Shown here: in pieces, positions 33,427 through 45,076 of the stretch
Layout of the letters: each line of letters opens with the position of its first letter
Position numbering within the stretch: position 1 is the stretch's first letter
Source of the DNA: Sodiomyces alkalinus F11
Taxonomy: Eukaryota > Ascomycota > Sordariomycetes > Glomerellales > Plectosphaerellaceae
Direction: 5' to 3'
Assembly (NCBI RefSeq): GCF_003711515.1
Contig: NW_021167080.1
Coordinates: 5,474,346 to 5,538,345 of the forward strand
DNA length: 64,000 nucleotides
Program-made: the position numbers and the translations under genes
The notes under the pieces: generated by a model
Seen by the model: the letters and a program-made list of their open reading frames with translations, nothing else
Told to the model about the DNA's origin: nothing
Databases searched by the model: none

Positions 33427-35126
33427 GACTGATGGTGCAGATGAAGACGACTATCGCCGGCCTTGGAAAGAAGACAAGTTTGTATGTGAGGTTTGACGGA
33501 GTGAGGATATTCTCATACACCCACTGTATGGTAAGCCTGTAAGAACCCAGGTGAATTCTGCAGAGTGGCGAGGTAACCCCAGGAAACTTCGGATCATAGA
33601 CTCGGCGTCCTTTGAATAATTGGCATTCGCTTTAAGAGGGCGACCGTCAGAAACAACGGTGATGTCTTACAGCATAAAAGAGAATATTGGTTGTGTTAAC
33701 CAGGGTCAAGTTGGTGCAGTCAGCTTGTACCCGGAATACGGCAACGGCAGTTGAGGCTCTGTCATGTACGCCCTTCACGGTAGGTACCTGAATGGAGAAG
33801 AATTGGACAGAAAATACAGATCGAGACTTTACATAGTGTGCAAGCGGGCGTGTCACATCAAAGTACACATATGTATATATTGTCCAGCTACTATACCTAC
33901 ACGTGTACCTTTCATACAGCGGTACTGCATCCCTCGCAAACCACCTCGAAACGAGGAAGAGGTTCGTTAGACCAAGTTGCCGCCCACTGGCTGTGGCAAA
34001 GTCAATTGCCCCTTATATTACGATTATCTTTATTCCTCGCTCGCTGTTCTGCACAACAGACCGGTCAGCATGTGGGGTTTTTTCTTCTTTTCTTTTTCTT
34101 CATGGAAGACACGTTACTGGCATCGAACGAGGTCCAACAACCGCATAGGAGTAGCGGAAAGTGATGTAAGCGGAGACCTTTGGAGTGTTACTCTACTTCG
34201 CGTTTCTCACGCGATTGTGCGAGGGAACTGGTTCTGGATCCCCATCTCTGCGTTCTCAGAATCCCATGTTTTCGCGCCGCACCTTGTTGGTGATTTTTTG
34301 CCTTACTACAGATTCCATTATTCATGATTGGTTCGACCTTCAAAAGGATTGAAGACTGGCGTGGGTGTCTACACTAGGCTCCTGTACCGAATGTGGTAGG
34401 GTACGGAAGAGAAGCTACGGTACTTCGTAGATGGGTACAGTAATTACACGCGCCACGCGTTTTCAGAACCTTGCTTGGTACCAATTACTCAATAAATTAC
34501 CAAGTCAGGTAAAGATACCTTACCTTAATTAACCTTCCAACTTCTTGATTGAGACTCTTCCACGAGAGACCGCCGTCAGCATCACTTCGACGACGCACCT
34601 ACAGCCTTGTCCATCATTGTCATATTGTCGGAAGTTAGACGTATCTTACGCCGCCACGTACGTCCAGGCCATTGTCAAGCCTGCCCCTGTTTGAAGGCCT
34701 CAGCTTCCCGATCTCATCCTCCCTACGATTCCAGGTCCGCCGTCGAGCCGAGCGCTTGTCCCGAATATATGGTTCGCAGTGACCTGATTATCGCTACTTT
34801 CCACTTTATTGTCAGCTCTTCGACTGTCCCGCCTGTCTCTCTCACCAACTGAGACAACAGCTGGCCTGACCACAGCTTTGGCCGTCATACTAGCAGTCGG
34901 GAGACGAACGAACGATAAAACCCATACGACTCGGAACGAGACTCGACGACCTCTTTGCTCCGATTCTTTCTCTCCTTCTGCCACGCATTGGTCATTCAAC
35001 ATTCTTTACCGACGTCTTCTGCCAACCACACTCAAAGTGTTTTGCGCGCATCCGTCGCTTCAGGAGTTGGTAGAGCAGAGGATAGAGGGCGGATCAAGGG
35101 CTTGCCCCTGAACACGGCGACTGACC
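33427..35126. other. Divergent intergenic region MAG1 / GT62
   Basis: 1.7 kb shared upstream region. No gene seen. AGGTAAAGATACCTTACCTTA lies near 34,508-34,528, another member of the dispersed TACCTT motif family. Confidence 0.5.
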
Positions 35127-36647
35127 ATGCTTCTCCCCAAAGATAACGTCACATGGAAACCTTCAGAGACAAGATTCCGGTCTACTCGGGCGCTATGGCT
35201 GCTCGCAACTCGATCACGACTGCTCGTTTGTGTCGTTCTATCGGTTTTTCTCTTACTGCTATGGCGGGGCTTTAGCACCTCGTCGCATAGAATGGACAGG
35301 CATGTCGCATCACAGCAACCCGAATACCAGGGCTTCCTACCCGCTGTTTTAGGGCCCCATGTGCTAACGCGCGCAAACGACTCCATAGATTCTACTGCTG
35401 GGGACCCCCTAAAGCGCCAATGGACATGTCAGCCAACGAGCGGGTGGCATGGACAAGACACCTCCAGACTCCCGTCATCTTCAACCACCACGCCCCGATC
35501 GAAGTCAATGCTACTACAATACAACACGTGAACCTGAATCCGATCGTATCCACGCCTAATGCTGTCAAGAACGAGGAGCGCGTACTCATCCTTACTCCGG
35601 TCAAGGACGCCGCTCCATTCTTGGCCAAATACTTCGAGCTTGTCGGGGAACTTACGTACCCGCATCACCTCATTGACTTGGCCTTTCTCGTCGGCGATTC
35701 GCAGGACGACACTGTTGCCGTGCTAGCCGCCGAACTCAACCGCATCCAACAAGGCCCGGTGCCCTTCCGAAGCACCATGATCGTCGAGAAGGACTTCCAT
35801 TTCCAACTGAGCCAAGACGTAAAGGAACGTCACTCCTTTGCCGCTCAGGGGCCCCGGCGCAAAGCCCTGGGACGCGCGCGAAATTACCTTCTATCAGCGG
35901 CCCTGAAGCCGGAACATGCGTGGGTCTATTGGAGGGACGTCGACATAGAGGAGAACCCCCCGACCATCATTGAAGACTTCGTCGCCCATGACGTCGATAT
36001 ATTGGTTCCCAGTATGTGCTGCTGCTCATGGCCTTCTCTTTCATGCACCACGCCTCTGCAGGTCTATGCTTGCTAACTACTGGCGGGGGAAGATATTTGG
36101 TTTCACCGAATTGAGGATGGCGTCGACATTGAAGGCCGCTTCGACTACAACTCCTGGATCGAGTCGCCAAAGGGAATCAAGCTGACGAACCGCCTCCCCA
36201 AAGATGTCATTGTGGCCGAAGGTACAGCGAATCCAGTGGCAGTCCCCATTCCGTCTCTACATGTCCCATCGTCTGAACTAACATTGCATCTGCAGGATAC
36301 AAAGAAATGGACACAGGCAGGACTTACCTAGCGGCAATGGGTGATCGGCACGATAACAAAGACGTTGAAGTCGAGCTTGACGGTGTTGGGGGTGTAAACA
36401 TTATTGTCAAGGCCGATGTGCACCGATCAGGTTGGGACACAATCTCCATCTCCGCGCCCTCTCTGCACGAAGTTCATCCGCTGACATGTCGCCTTCAGGG
36501 ATCAACTTCCCATGCTACGCATTTGAGAACCAGGCTGAAACGGAAGGGTTTGCCAAGATGGCCAAACGGGCTGGCTACAAGGTCGTCGGACTGCCAAACT
36601 ACGTCGTATGGCATGTTGACACGCTTGAAGAGCCAGGCAACGCATGA
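35127..36647 (+). CDS. GT62 alpha-1,6-mannosyltransferase (Anp1/Van1/Mnn9 family)
   Basis: Five exons (35127-35299, 35389-36011, 36093-36221, 36296-36430, 36499-36647) encode 402 residues. It is a type II Golgi protein: a short cytosolic tail, a membrane anchor at about 32-48 (LLVCVVLSVFLLLLW), then the catalytic domain. Family motifs are RVLILTPVKDAAPFL, LAFLVGDSQDD, QGPRRKALGRARNYLL, the metal-binding YWRDVDIE (DxD-like), GRFDYNSW, and FPCYAFENQAETEGFAKMAKR. Known relatives build the mannan backbone in Golgi mannan-polymerase complexes. Intron 1 appears to have a GC donor (AG|GCATGT) with a CTAAC branch; only that choice restores RFYCWGPPKAPM, which I expect in this position. Which of Anp1, Van1 or Mnn9 it matches best needs a phylogeny. 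Confidence 0.87.
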
Positions 36648-37597
36648 TAGCACGAGAATCCCCGTTAGACCTACCGAATACCCCTCTTCGCGCACGTGGA
36701 CGCCCCTCTATGCCTCCTATCCCTCCCTGGCGTCGACGGCCGGGTCTTGAGCCCATCTTCACACCTGGGCAATGCCCCAACTGACATGATAGTATTCACC
36801 ATGCCAGCGCCCAAAGGCACAGCGTTCCGGCAGAGATTGGCCTGCCGAGTTGGATATGGCATCACATGGCTCGTCGAGCCTTTCCCACGGCCGAATATCT
36901 GCCGCCGTTATATGTTCAATATGGGGTCGGAGGGGTCGACCCGTCCCCCTAATCATGCTAAGGACTGGCCGCAATTTCCCCGCCCGTCTCGACGGACCTG
37001 CAAGGTGTTGTATCCGATGATGTGTTGCATGTACAGAGGAGACAAAAGGCAGGTTTGTTTGGTTGAGTTACCTTTAATGGACTTGGAAGGCGTTATTCTA
37101 TCAAAACGGAAATTGGCGTTGAAAGACTATCACGTATCCAACAAGTGTATTACCTACTACAATGGAGCGATGAGCTCAAAAGATAATGAAGGTTCTCTCG
37201 ATTCCGTGTCCTGTGCAACGGGCTGGCACTGAAGATGGCGCTCTGATTGCTGCCCACTGGCCGTGACAGCCGATATATCCATGGATCACGCTAACTCCCT
37301 GCTCCTTTACTTTGTGCGACTTGATGTGATGCACACGGGGAGTGGAGTCGGATAGGCACGGCCATGATGGAGTGAACGTAATTGAAAGAGAAAACCCCGG
37401 AGTCTATACATGGGAAGGTAGCTTACACAAACCGCCCAACTCGCTCATCTATGGTCACTTCGCCTCGCGGGAATCATATGGCTGGAACGAGGCCTCCTTC
37501 CCATCCTAAGCCCGCCCGTTCCCCACCCCCCACCCCCCTCGTATCCTGTGGTCTTCTTGCTAGTTTACAGAGCAACTAGAGTGGCTGACGCCTTGAT
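36648..37597. other. Convergent intergenic region GT62 / QCR7
   Basis: About 950 bp between convergent genes. A 178-codon frame (36696-37232) has no recognisable domain and an unbiased composition, so I treat the region as 3' UTRs and spacer. Confidence 0.5.
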
Positions 37598-38394
37598 CTA
37601 GTGCTTCTTAACAACCTCCAGAGTGTCCAGGGCCTTAGCCTCGGCCATCTCAGCCTGTATCTGCTCAACGAGGGGAGAAAGATAAGGGACATCCTTCAAG
37701 TCTCAGAGGTTAGCACTCGTTCGTTTTTGTACGATATAGTTACAGCCCGAGCGTCCCGTCCTCCCTCATTCGTTGTCTGGGCCGTATGTCGCCGCATCAA
37801 ATAACCCCATCTTTGTTTCTGGCGTCCTCGACTTGCTGTGGGAATCGAAGGCAAGAAGGAAGAATTGCTCACCTCCTCGGGCTTGGTCCATTGGTCTCGG
37901 GGGAGAAGCTTCTGTTGGTAGCTGCACTGCACGGCGCGGCGGATGCGGTAGATACGGTCGTAAGCCTCCTTGGCCGGAAGGCGCGTCAGAGCCTTGGCGA
38001 CGTCTTCACGCTCTTCCTCGAGCAGGTCATCGAACCTATGGTGGGATCTTGTTAGTCCCCTTTGTTTCTTCGGTCTTCCATGTTTCCCTTTCCTGCAACC
38101 TGGGCACGTCGCGATCTTGTATTATTCCTCGCATCGGCATTTCGTGTTCCCTCCTCTGCCACCTTGACAACTTTCTTGCGAGAAATCAATGGGGACGACA
38201 AAAACGAGTCCCATGGATACCTCAACACGCCGGAAGGGATGAATTGGTCCGTACCTCAAGCCGAGCTGGCGGTGGCCGGTAGCGCCGCCGTACCAGTTGG
38301 TCAGGGGACGAAAGAGGCTGCGGAGACCGGGACGCCTCTGGATGCCTTCGGCGATGCGCTGGGCGAGCTGCTCTGCTGCTACTACCGTCGTCAT
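37598..38394 (-). CDS. QCR7: Cytochrome bc1 complex subunit 7 (14 kDa)
   Basis: Three exons (38394-38255, 38035-37873, 37693-37598 on the minus strand) encode 132 residues, close to the usual 127. The spliced product has the family landmarks: [50 protein letters not shown], and the C-terminal [20 protein letters not shown]. It is the matrix-side subunit of complex III in the mitochondrial inner membrane, needed for assembly. Intron 1 is unusually long for this locus (219 bp). Divergent from the mitochondrial carrier gene, whose product acts in the same organelle; sharing of regulation is only a possibility. Confidence 0.9.
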
Positions 38395-40401
38395 TGTGAT
38401 CGATCGGGACGGTATGTGTGGTGACCGGGGAAGGGGGACGTGGTGGTTTTTTCGACCTGGTGGAATTGTCAGGATTCCGCGGGAATTCGTTTTCGTCTGC
38501 AAAGACCAAACGTCGAATCAGACGACGCCCAATTCCGAGCAAATGTTCCGGAGCTACTCGGGAGAACTGGGGTACATCACGTGATGTTCATTCCGAAGTG
38601 TGAAGTCGACGAGTTGGTCTGTGCTTTTACAGACCGAGAGCAATTGTCCGTGAATGCAAGTTTATTGGGTGCAATTGATAACGGCCATCTCTCCCTCACA
38701 TCACCGTCGCACCTTGGTACGTATGTCCCATATACAGTCAACATTAATTATCCAACACGCCTCCGTTTGTTACAAGTTGCATTCTCCTAGATCAGACGAC
38801 AGAGTACAGTGGCGTCAGCCTTATGTCCTCCGGAGACGACATCCCACAGCAGACTCTTATGATGTTATATTCCATCCAGGGGAGACAACAGCGACGGCGT
38901 CACCTCGTTGCTCTCCTGCGTCTTCAAGCCACATTGCTTCGCTGTACACGTTCAGGATACAGTCGCATCACGAAGGGCTGTGGTAATGCTTAACACGCCG
39001 GGCGACCGTATGGTGTTCTATAGTCGACAAACAACTCTACACTAAGAAGACTAGTAGGAGAGGACAGACGTTGCTGGCCAGTAACGAGCAGTGCCTTTTC
39101 TGATAGATAGACAGGTGGGTATACAAAGCCTCGATGTCGTGTGCCACAGTTTGAGGTTCTCGTATCCGTAGTAAACAGTTGTCACAATGCAAGCTCTATG
39201 TAAGTACCAGAAATACTAGATACGAAAGGGTACGGTGCAAGGGTCAGAAAAGAGGAAACACGAAAAAGAGAAAGGACAGGCAGGCTGTCATGACCCTTCC
39301 TAGAGGATAATGTCCTCTCTTACGAGTCTCTTCCTCTGAAACAGTTCGGAGGATGAGATGAGGTTTGTTGATATCATGATGAAAGTTCTTGGCAAGTGAC
39401 GCACGTATACACGTATAATGCAGATGGAAAAGATATGCGTGCGTAGATGCGAAGTCGGTTCGTTCCATGCGTCTTCAAGCGAAATCCCATTGTTCGGCGA
39501 AGACTGGTCCCCTTCAAAGTACTCCGAGCGAAGCCGAGGAAGCCCCAGAGCATTAAGGTAGGCTCAAAGGAGACCTCGTGTGTGGAGTACGCTAATAATC
39601 ATGAACCAGTTGTGATCACGACGTTCTGTCACAGTATCTGGTACTTACCGAGGAGCCTGAGGTAGGTAAGGTAGTTTGCTGTTCAGAGTTCAAGTTTGAA
39701 GCGAGGTACGTGCTGTTTTACTTGTGCAACCCACTAGGAGCGCCCACGTAGGTAGTACTTTTAGTGATGGGATGGTAGCACGAGGACTTGTCTATGGTAG
39801 CGTTCCCCCATGCTGGCTTAGTAAAAGTACCCTACGCTATCGTGCACACGCTCCCGAGAATTATCCTTCGTCTAACTCCGACCAGGTACTGGGTACGCTA
39901 ACTTTCATCCGGTTTTCCACCCTTCACCCCTCACATCTCGTCCCTCCCGCCATCCGCACCACCTTGGAATCACCTTCTTCAAGCCACCACAATCAGTCCG
40001 TGTAGCACGCCCAAAGGATCTCTACAACGCCAATGTCCCGCGATCACCGATAGTCAGGCAGTGTCGCGGCGGCGTGGGAGCAACTCCCCGCATACCGGGA
40101 CACAAGGGGACCTTCACCTCACCTTCCTTCTTTCCACCCCCAACAGCAGCCGGTCGTCGCCGCGACGACAACACCGAGCAGCAAAACCATAAAGTGGTAA
40201 TCGTTCAAAAAACAGAAGGGGCCAAACCATCGTCTCTGCTACTCTTCGTCTCACTGTCACCGCATCTCTTCGTCTTCGTCCTAGTCTGCAACAGCTCTTG
40301 TCGAATATCCGTCTGGGGCCCCAAGCAACCGGACACCCTTCGGCCGCCCTCCTCCTATCCATCCTCCTCCAAAGTCGGAAGGGCGGCATTACCAGCTTAC
40401 A
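38395..40401. other. Divergent intergenic region QCR7 / mitochondrial carrier
   Basis: 2.0 kb with no recognisable gene. TAGGTAAGGTAG-type motifs occur at about 39,655-39,680. The last 300 bp are pyrimidine-rich, as in many fungal promoters and leaders. Confidence 0.5.
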
Positions 40402-41942
40402 ATGGCGTCCCGAAATCACCCCCCAAACTCTTCGTCAGGGGTCTCGTCCCCTGCGAACGCCCCGTCCGAAGCCGAAGAATATGCTCCCTATCCCACCGCC
40501 TCATATCCTCACTACAGCAGTCCTCGATCTTTCTCGCCCCCTACTCCTCCACGCCTTCCCACATCCTCCACACGAACACCAGTTGTAGCGTCATCCGATG
40601 CCGATGCAACAGCCGCAGCCAGGGCAGCTGATCAGTCCGGCCTCAACCCATTCGAGCGCTGGATCGTCTCCGCCAACAAACCCCAGTTCAACGCAATCTC
40701 CGGCGCCATTGGTGGCTTCACGTCCGGCATAATCACCTGTCCCCTCGATGTCATAAAGACCCGGTTACAGGCTGGCGGTGCTTACGCTCCGGTGTCCAAG
40801 GGCAGGCATGTTGGTCACGAGAAAGTCTACCGTGGCCTTGCGGGTACCTTTCAGACCATATGGCGCACCGAGGGCGTCCGCGGTCTGTATCGTGGTCTAG
40901 GACCCATTGTGATGGGTTATTTGCCGACCTGGGGCGTCTGGTTTACAGTCTACGACTTGTGCAAGATTCACTTCCGAGAATATCACAGTAAGTTGGTTTC
41001 TTTATGCATATATCTTTTTGCTTTTCTTGGGCCTTCATCTTTTCTCTTCCAAACGGATAGACTTTTCATTCTCCCCTCTCAGTTATTACGGGAAACGGTG
41101 GCTGGGCTAACGCAGTCATCTTAGGCAACGAGTTTGTCGTGAACTTGAGCTCCTCGCTCATCGCCGGCGGTACCAGTACTATTGCAACGAATCCGATTTG
41201 GGTCATCAAGACACGCTTGATGTCCCAGTCCGTTGCCCACAAGCCAGGTCAACATTATTCGCAGTTTCCCAAGTCTTCCACCACGCCGACCTCGCGTCCT
41301 ATCGTACACACTGCCTCGCATTACCATTCCACCCTCGACGCTGCACACAAGATGTACACCACGGAGGGAGTCCTCGCCTTTTACTCCGGTCTGACCCCGG
41401 CCCTATTGGGCCTTTCCCACGTTGCCGTTCAATTCCCGGCGTACGAATACCTCAAGAAGAAGTTTACCGGTCAGGGCATGGGCGGCCTCAGTGACGAGAA
41501 CAACACGTGGTCTAACTGGTTCGGCACCCTCTCTGCTACGATACTATCCAAGATTTTGGCTAGCAGCGCCACCTACCCGCACGAGGTGATCCGCACCCGT
41601 CTACAGACCCAGCGCCGACCCGTGGCTGGAGCGGAGTACCTCCAAGGCCTTGGCATCAAACCGCCCCAGCCGGGAACAAATGGAGGAGCACAGGGGGTTC
41701 CCGCGAACCAGCCGCCGGCTACCCCTAAGTACCGTGGCGTTGTCCGAACCTTCCGTACCATCCTCGCCGAAGAAGGCTGGCGCGCCTTTTATGCCGGCAT
41801 GGGTACTAACATGATGCGTGCCGTCCCTTCAGCGACGGTCACCATGCTTACCTACGAGCTCATGATGTCTCAGCTTTATCATGGAAAACGTACAGCATTG
41901 AAGAAGCTCAACATCGAGGAGGACTTGAGAGCTGGGTTTTGA
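40402..41942 (+). CDS. Mitochondrial carrier, NAD+/pyrimidine-nucleotide type (Ndt1/Rim2-like)
   Basis: Two exons (40402-40987, 41125-41942) encode 467 residues. After a 90-residue Ser/Pro-rich N-terminal extension come three Solcar repeats. Each has the signature: PLDVIKTRLQ (from residue 114), PIWVIKTRLM (from 219) and PHEVIRTRLQ (from 347). The Trp in the second signature (PIWVIKTR) is characteristic of the NAD+, folate and pyrimidine-nucleotide carrier branch, as is PTWGVWFTVYD. The protein would sit in the inner mitochondrial membrane. Substrate is inferred from subfamily; NAD+ (Yia6/Ndt1) and pyrimidine nucleotides (Rim2) both fit. The intron is 137 bp and its acceptor (TTAG) was picked for frame and homology (HSNEFVVNLSSS). 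Confidence 0.83.
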
Positions 41943-42408
41943 CACCCGGGTACCGACTCTATCGATATATCGGCGGTGGACAGTTTCTTGAAAGAAAGGA
42001 CTCTTACATGCAGGGTTGAAAGGAGTCAGGTAGCGAGGCGTTCTAACTAAGTTATCTTTCTCTTGCCACACTCTCTGTCGATTTCCTTAGTTTTTGCTTT
42101 CGACTCCTGGCGTGGGGGTTGCATAAGCGGGGTGGGGAGGCAGAAAAGGGAAGGTGACGCGCATTTGCAGTGAGGAAGATGTCAGGAGGTTTCGACGCAG
42201 ATACCCCGGCCGACTTGTAGGTTTAGACATTTCGTGCGTTTTACTATTATTATACAGTATTCTAGGAAACGCACACATGGACAGGTCAATGAAGATCCTT
42301 GTTTCCAAAGAGCAGTCTCATTCCCCATTTCTCTTTGCATTCATCTCAGCGCGACTGATCGATTCCTGGTCTCTGCCTCGTGTGTAGCTTGAACAAACTA
42401 CAATGGTG
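41943..42408. other. Convergent spacer
   Basis: About 470 bp of 3' flank between the carrier and the small minus-strand gene. Nothing further recognised. Confidence 0.5.
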
Positions 42409-42680
42409 CTACCTCTCGTTGTCCTTGGGCTGGTCCCGACTTGCGGAATACCGTGTGGTTTTCTGTCAAGTTAGTATGGATTTATCTCGTTTCCGGGCTC
42501 AAATATTGTGTCTAGGAGGCGAAACTCACAGCCTCATCTCGGGCGGCTCGGATGGAAGAACGGGTGTAGGTGAAGAGGACGCAGGCCATGGTAAAGGCTG
42601 CCAGGGGCGCGACCACCGTCTGCGCTCTCGAATTAATTAGATTCGAAATTTCCACCCCGTCGTCTCGTACCAACAGTCAT
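42409..42680 (-). CDS. Small 52-residue membrane protein (hypothetical, spliced)
   Basis: Three tiny exons on the minus strand: 42680-42671 (10 bp), 42624-42530, 42462-42409. They join in frame to MTVAQTVVAPLAAFTMACVL, then FTYTRSSIRAARDEA and a polar tail ending KDNER. One hydrophobic helix spans about residues 6-23, followed by a basic amphipathic segment. Intron 2 is textbook (GTGAGT donor, TACTAAC branch, TTGACAG acceptor). Intron 1 is very short (46 bp) with GTACGA and GAG ends, so the first exon is the weakest part; a start at the internal Met16 is an alternative. I recall similar small fungal proteins without an assigned role. No function is claimed. Confidence 0.55.
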
Positions 42681-43741
42681 GGCACTTGCCTTTGGGTTTA
42701 GATTCCCTCTAGGGGCCATATCTTTTCCTACGCTAATATTTCAATTCGTATACGAGCTGATATCCCCCGTATACGAGTTATCAGCGGTGGTATTCACAAT
42801 CGCGGTCAACCGTTACTGATTGTTGCGCAGTTGCGCTCTGACCTACAACCCGGGTAGGTACGGTAGGAAAAGAGAAGACGTCACTGTGTGGGTACTACGA
42901 GGTACCTGTTTCGACCTCCTGCGTGGAAGGCCCTCGGCGACAGCGGCGCTACCGGCGCCCTCGGCTACCTTACCTACCTACTTTACCTTAGGCACTGACC
43001 TCTAGCGCGCCAAAGGGCTAGGGTATAGAAGTACATGCGCAGAGGCATAGCGATGAATGTAGGTATAGGTATTCCAAGAGAACGTCATCACGTCCGGTGG
43101 TCCGAAGGCGAAGAGCAGATCGGATCGCGGTGTGATCTGAATGTTGATACCCTTGAGGAAACCAACTTGGATGCCCACTACTGTCGTCGCCTTTACGTGT
43201 ACTGGCTTGAGCTGAACTGACTCTCCTTGAGGCTTCTCCAGCAAGGTCGGCGAATGCGTCGAAAGTGATATTAAGAATCGTTCTTCACTATCAATTGTTT
43301 TAAACTGCTAGATGCTTCTCGTCATGGATCGACAGCAGAGGCGACGGTTGGTTTATCGCCAGATAATAATAAGTCGCGTACGGAGTAATTATAGCGGTCC
43401 ATGAGACCGCTTGTTCACGTGACTCCGACGCTCTGACTGTGCCGTACCTGTCTCTTAGACTACTCCTTCCAAAATTACATAACCAGCGTACCTAACCAGC
43501 GGCGTTCCGTAGGTAGGCGCGTCGTCTGGAACAACCCAGAGCACTTCAACCCGACCACAATTAGCTGTCAGCATTGTCTTCTGCCTCATCGTCTAGCTTC
43601 CGGTGAGTACCGCTCACTGAACGGAGCTACAGCGCAGTCAGTTGCATCACTTATTCCAACTCCACCGCGACCCAAACCGAGTCGCATATCAACAGCCTCA
43701 AGTTGTCAGCTGCGCAAATCGCACGCCTCACATTGGTCAAT
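42681..43741. other. Divergent region upstream of the peroxiredoxin gene
   Basis: No gene recognised. It contains a TACCTTACCTACC cluster near 42,967-42,990 and TACGGAGTAATTA near 43,379. The last 200 bp are pyrimidine-rich and probably form the promoter and leader. Confidence 0.5.
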
Positions 43742-44575
43742 ATGCCTATGGTCCTGCGCAAACGTAAGGCGCCAGAGCCGGCACTGCCGCTCCCGCCAGC
43801 CAAGACAACGGCAGTCAAGAAGACGGTAGTCAAGAAAACGATCCCCAAGGCTAAGGAGTTTGTTGACCCCGTCAAACCCCCATCGCCACTCAAGCAGAGC
43901 TCTGCAAATGCAAAGCCTGCGCAAGGCGATAGTATCAACCTAGAAGGGTTCGGCGGCCAAGTCACAACATCGGACGGTTCCAAAGTTACGCTCCAGGGCC
44001 TTGTCGACCAAAGCGAGGCGGGTGTTGTGCTCTTCACATATCCCAAGGCCAAGACGGGCGGATGTCAGTAACCCCTGGGTTCTTTGCCCTTCACATACCT
44101 GACACATCCCTGTTGATACTTCTTCATGACACCACACCTGGAATCCGTTGTCGAAAGGGTGGCCTCGTTGCGAGAAACCTCTCCGCGTCGCGATGGAGAC
44201 GGGCAAGTATGCTGACATGTTCCTCTCGAAATAAATCCAGGTACCAACCAAGTCAAGTTTTTCCGTGACGCGCACTCGGAGCTCGTATCCACGGGTCTTT
44301 CCATCTTCGGGCTTTCCAATGACTCTCCGAAGGCCAATGCCAGCTTCAAGCAACAGCAGGGCCTCATGTACGAGCTCTTGTGCGACCCCGACAGAACCCT
44401 TATCAGCGCCATTGGATTAAAGACGTCGCTTGGCAAGACGCAGCGTGGCATATTCGTCGTCAGCAAGGAGGGGAAAGTCCTGGCGGCCGAGCCCGGAGGT
44501 CCTGCGGCTACGGTCGAGGTCGCGAAGGAGGTCGTCAGTCAGATGAAGGATAACAAGGAGACGAAAGTGAAGTAG
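43742..44575 (+). CDS. Dot5/PrxQ-like peroxiredoxin (nuclear thiol peroxidase type)
   Basis: Two exons (43742-44063, 44241-44575) encode 218 residues. The N-terminal 60 residues are Lys/Pro-rich with RKRK near the start, which fits nuclear targeting as in yeast Dot5. The AhpC/TSA fold follows. The splice creates the active-site segment YPKAKTGGCTNQVKFFRD with peroxidatic Cys108 (T|GT across the intron). Later motifs are FGLSNDSPKANASF, LLCDPDRTLI, TQRGIFVVSKEGKVL and EPGGPAATVEV. In most relatives the motif is TPGCT..AC and a resolving Cys sits five residues after the first; here that position is Lys in VKFF, so the enzyme looks 1-Cys. A Glu-rich stretch lies out of frame just past the stop. 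The reading assumes the ATG at 43742, since no earlier in-frame ATG exists. Confidence 0.84.
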
Positions 44576-45076
44576 AAGCGGAGGACACCGGTGAAGAGGA
44601 AGCCGAGACGGACAAAGCCAAGGCGTAGAAAGCTCTGGCAATAGAAGTCGAGCGGCCTGCGAGGCAGTACACCATTTCCAAGACCGAACGCAAAGCTCGG
44701 GCTTTCCGGGTGCAGGAGTGGCTCGAAAGTGTGGATTATGAACATGCCGAAAGCCCATAAGGGAAGGGAAGCAATGCGTGACGGACCGACGGGTGGAGGA
44801 AGGGATTATATTGTTGGTCATCGTCCTTCGTAGTTGGTTGATCATCCTGCTTGGGTTCTCAATGTTCTCGGCGTTTGGTGCTTAGCTAATGGACTGCTTG
44901 CCGCCCAATGACAGTTCCTCAATTACCTCTTCATGACCCACATTAAGGTATTCAACTGTTCGTTTCCATACCTGTAGCCGAATACCTGACAGGCCAGACC
45001 AAAGGCAACCTCCCCTCCCGCCCGGCACGAACCACGGACTTCATCGTCGCTCTTCCGACCACTAACACCGCCCAAC
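44576..45076. other. Spacer between peroxiredoxin and NUO-21.3
   Basis: 500 bp. In the frame one base off from the peroxiredoxin, 44569-44628 reads as a short acidic peptide (EAEDTGEEEAETDKAKA then stop). Otherwise nothing recognised. Confidence 0.5.

Noticed and set aside
34325..34350. GGTTCGACC as a possible tRNA B box
   Set aside because: The flanks do not form a T-arm and acceptor stem, and no A box lies at the right distance. No tRNA gene was found anywhere in the window.
36696..37232. 178-codon frame after the GT62 gene
   Set aside because: No domain, no splice or promoter context; lies in the convergent 3' region.
40074..40631. 185-codon frame overlapping the carrier start
   Set aside because: Out of frame with the carrier and mostly in its leader.
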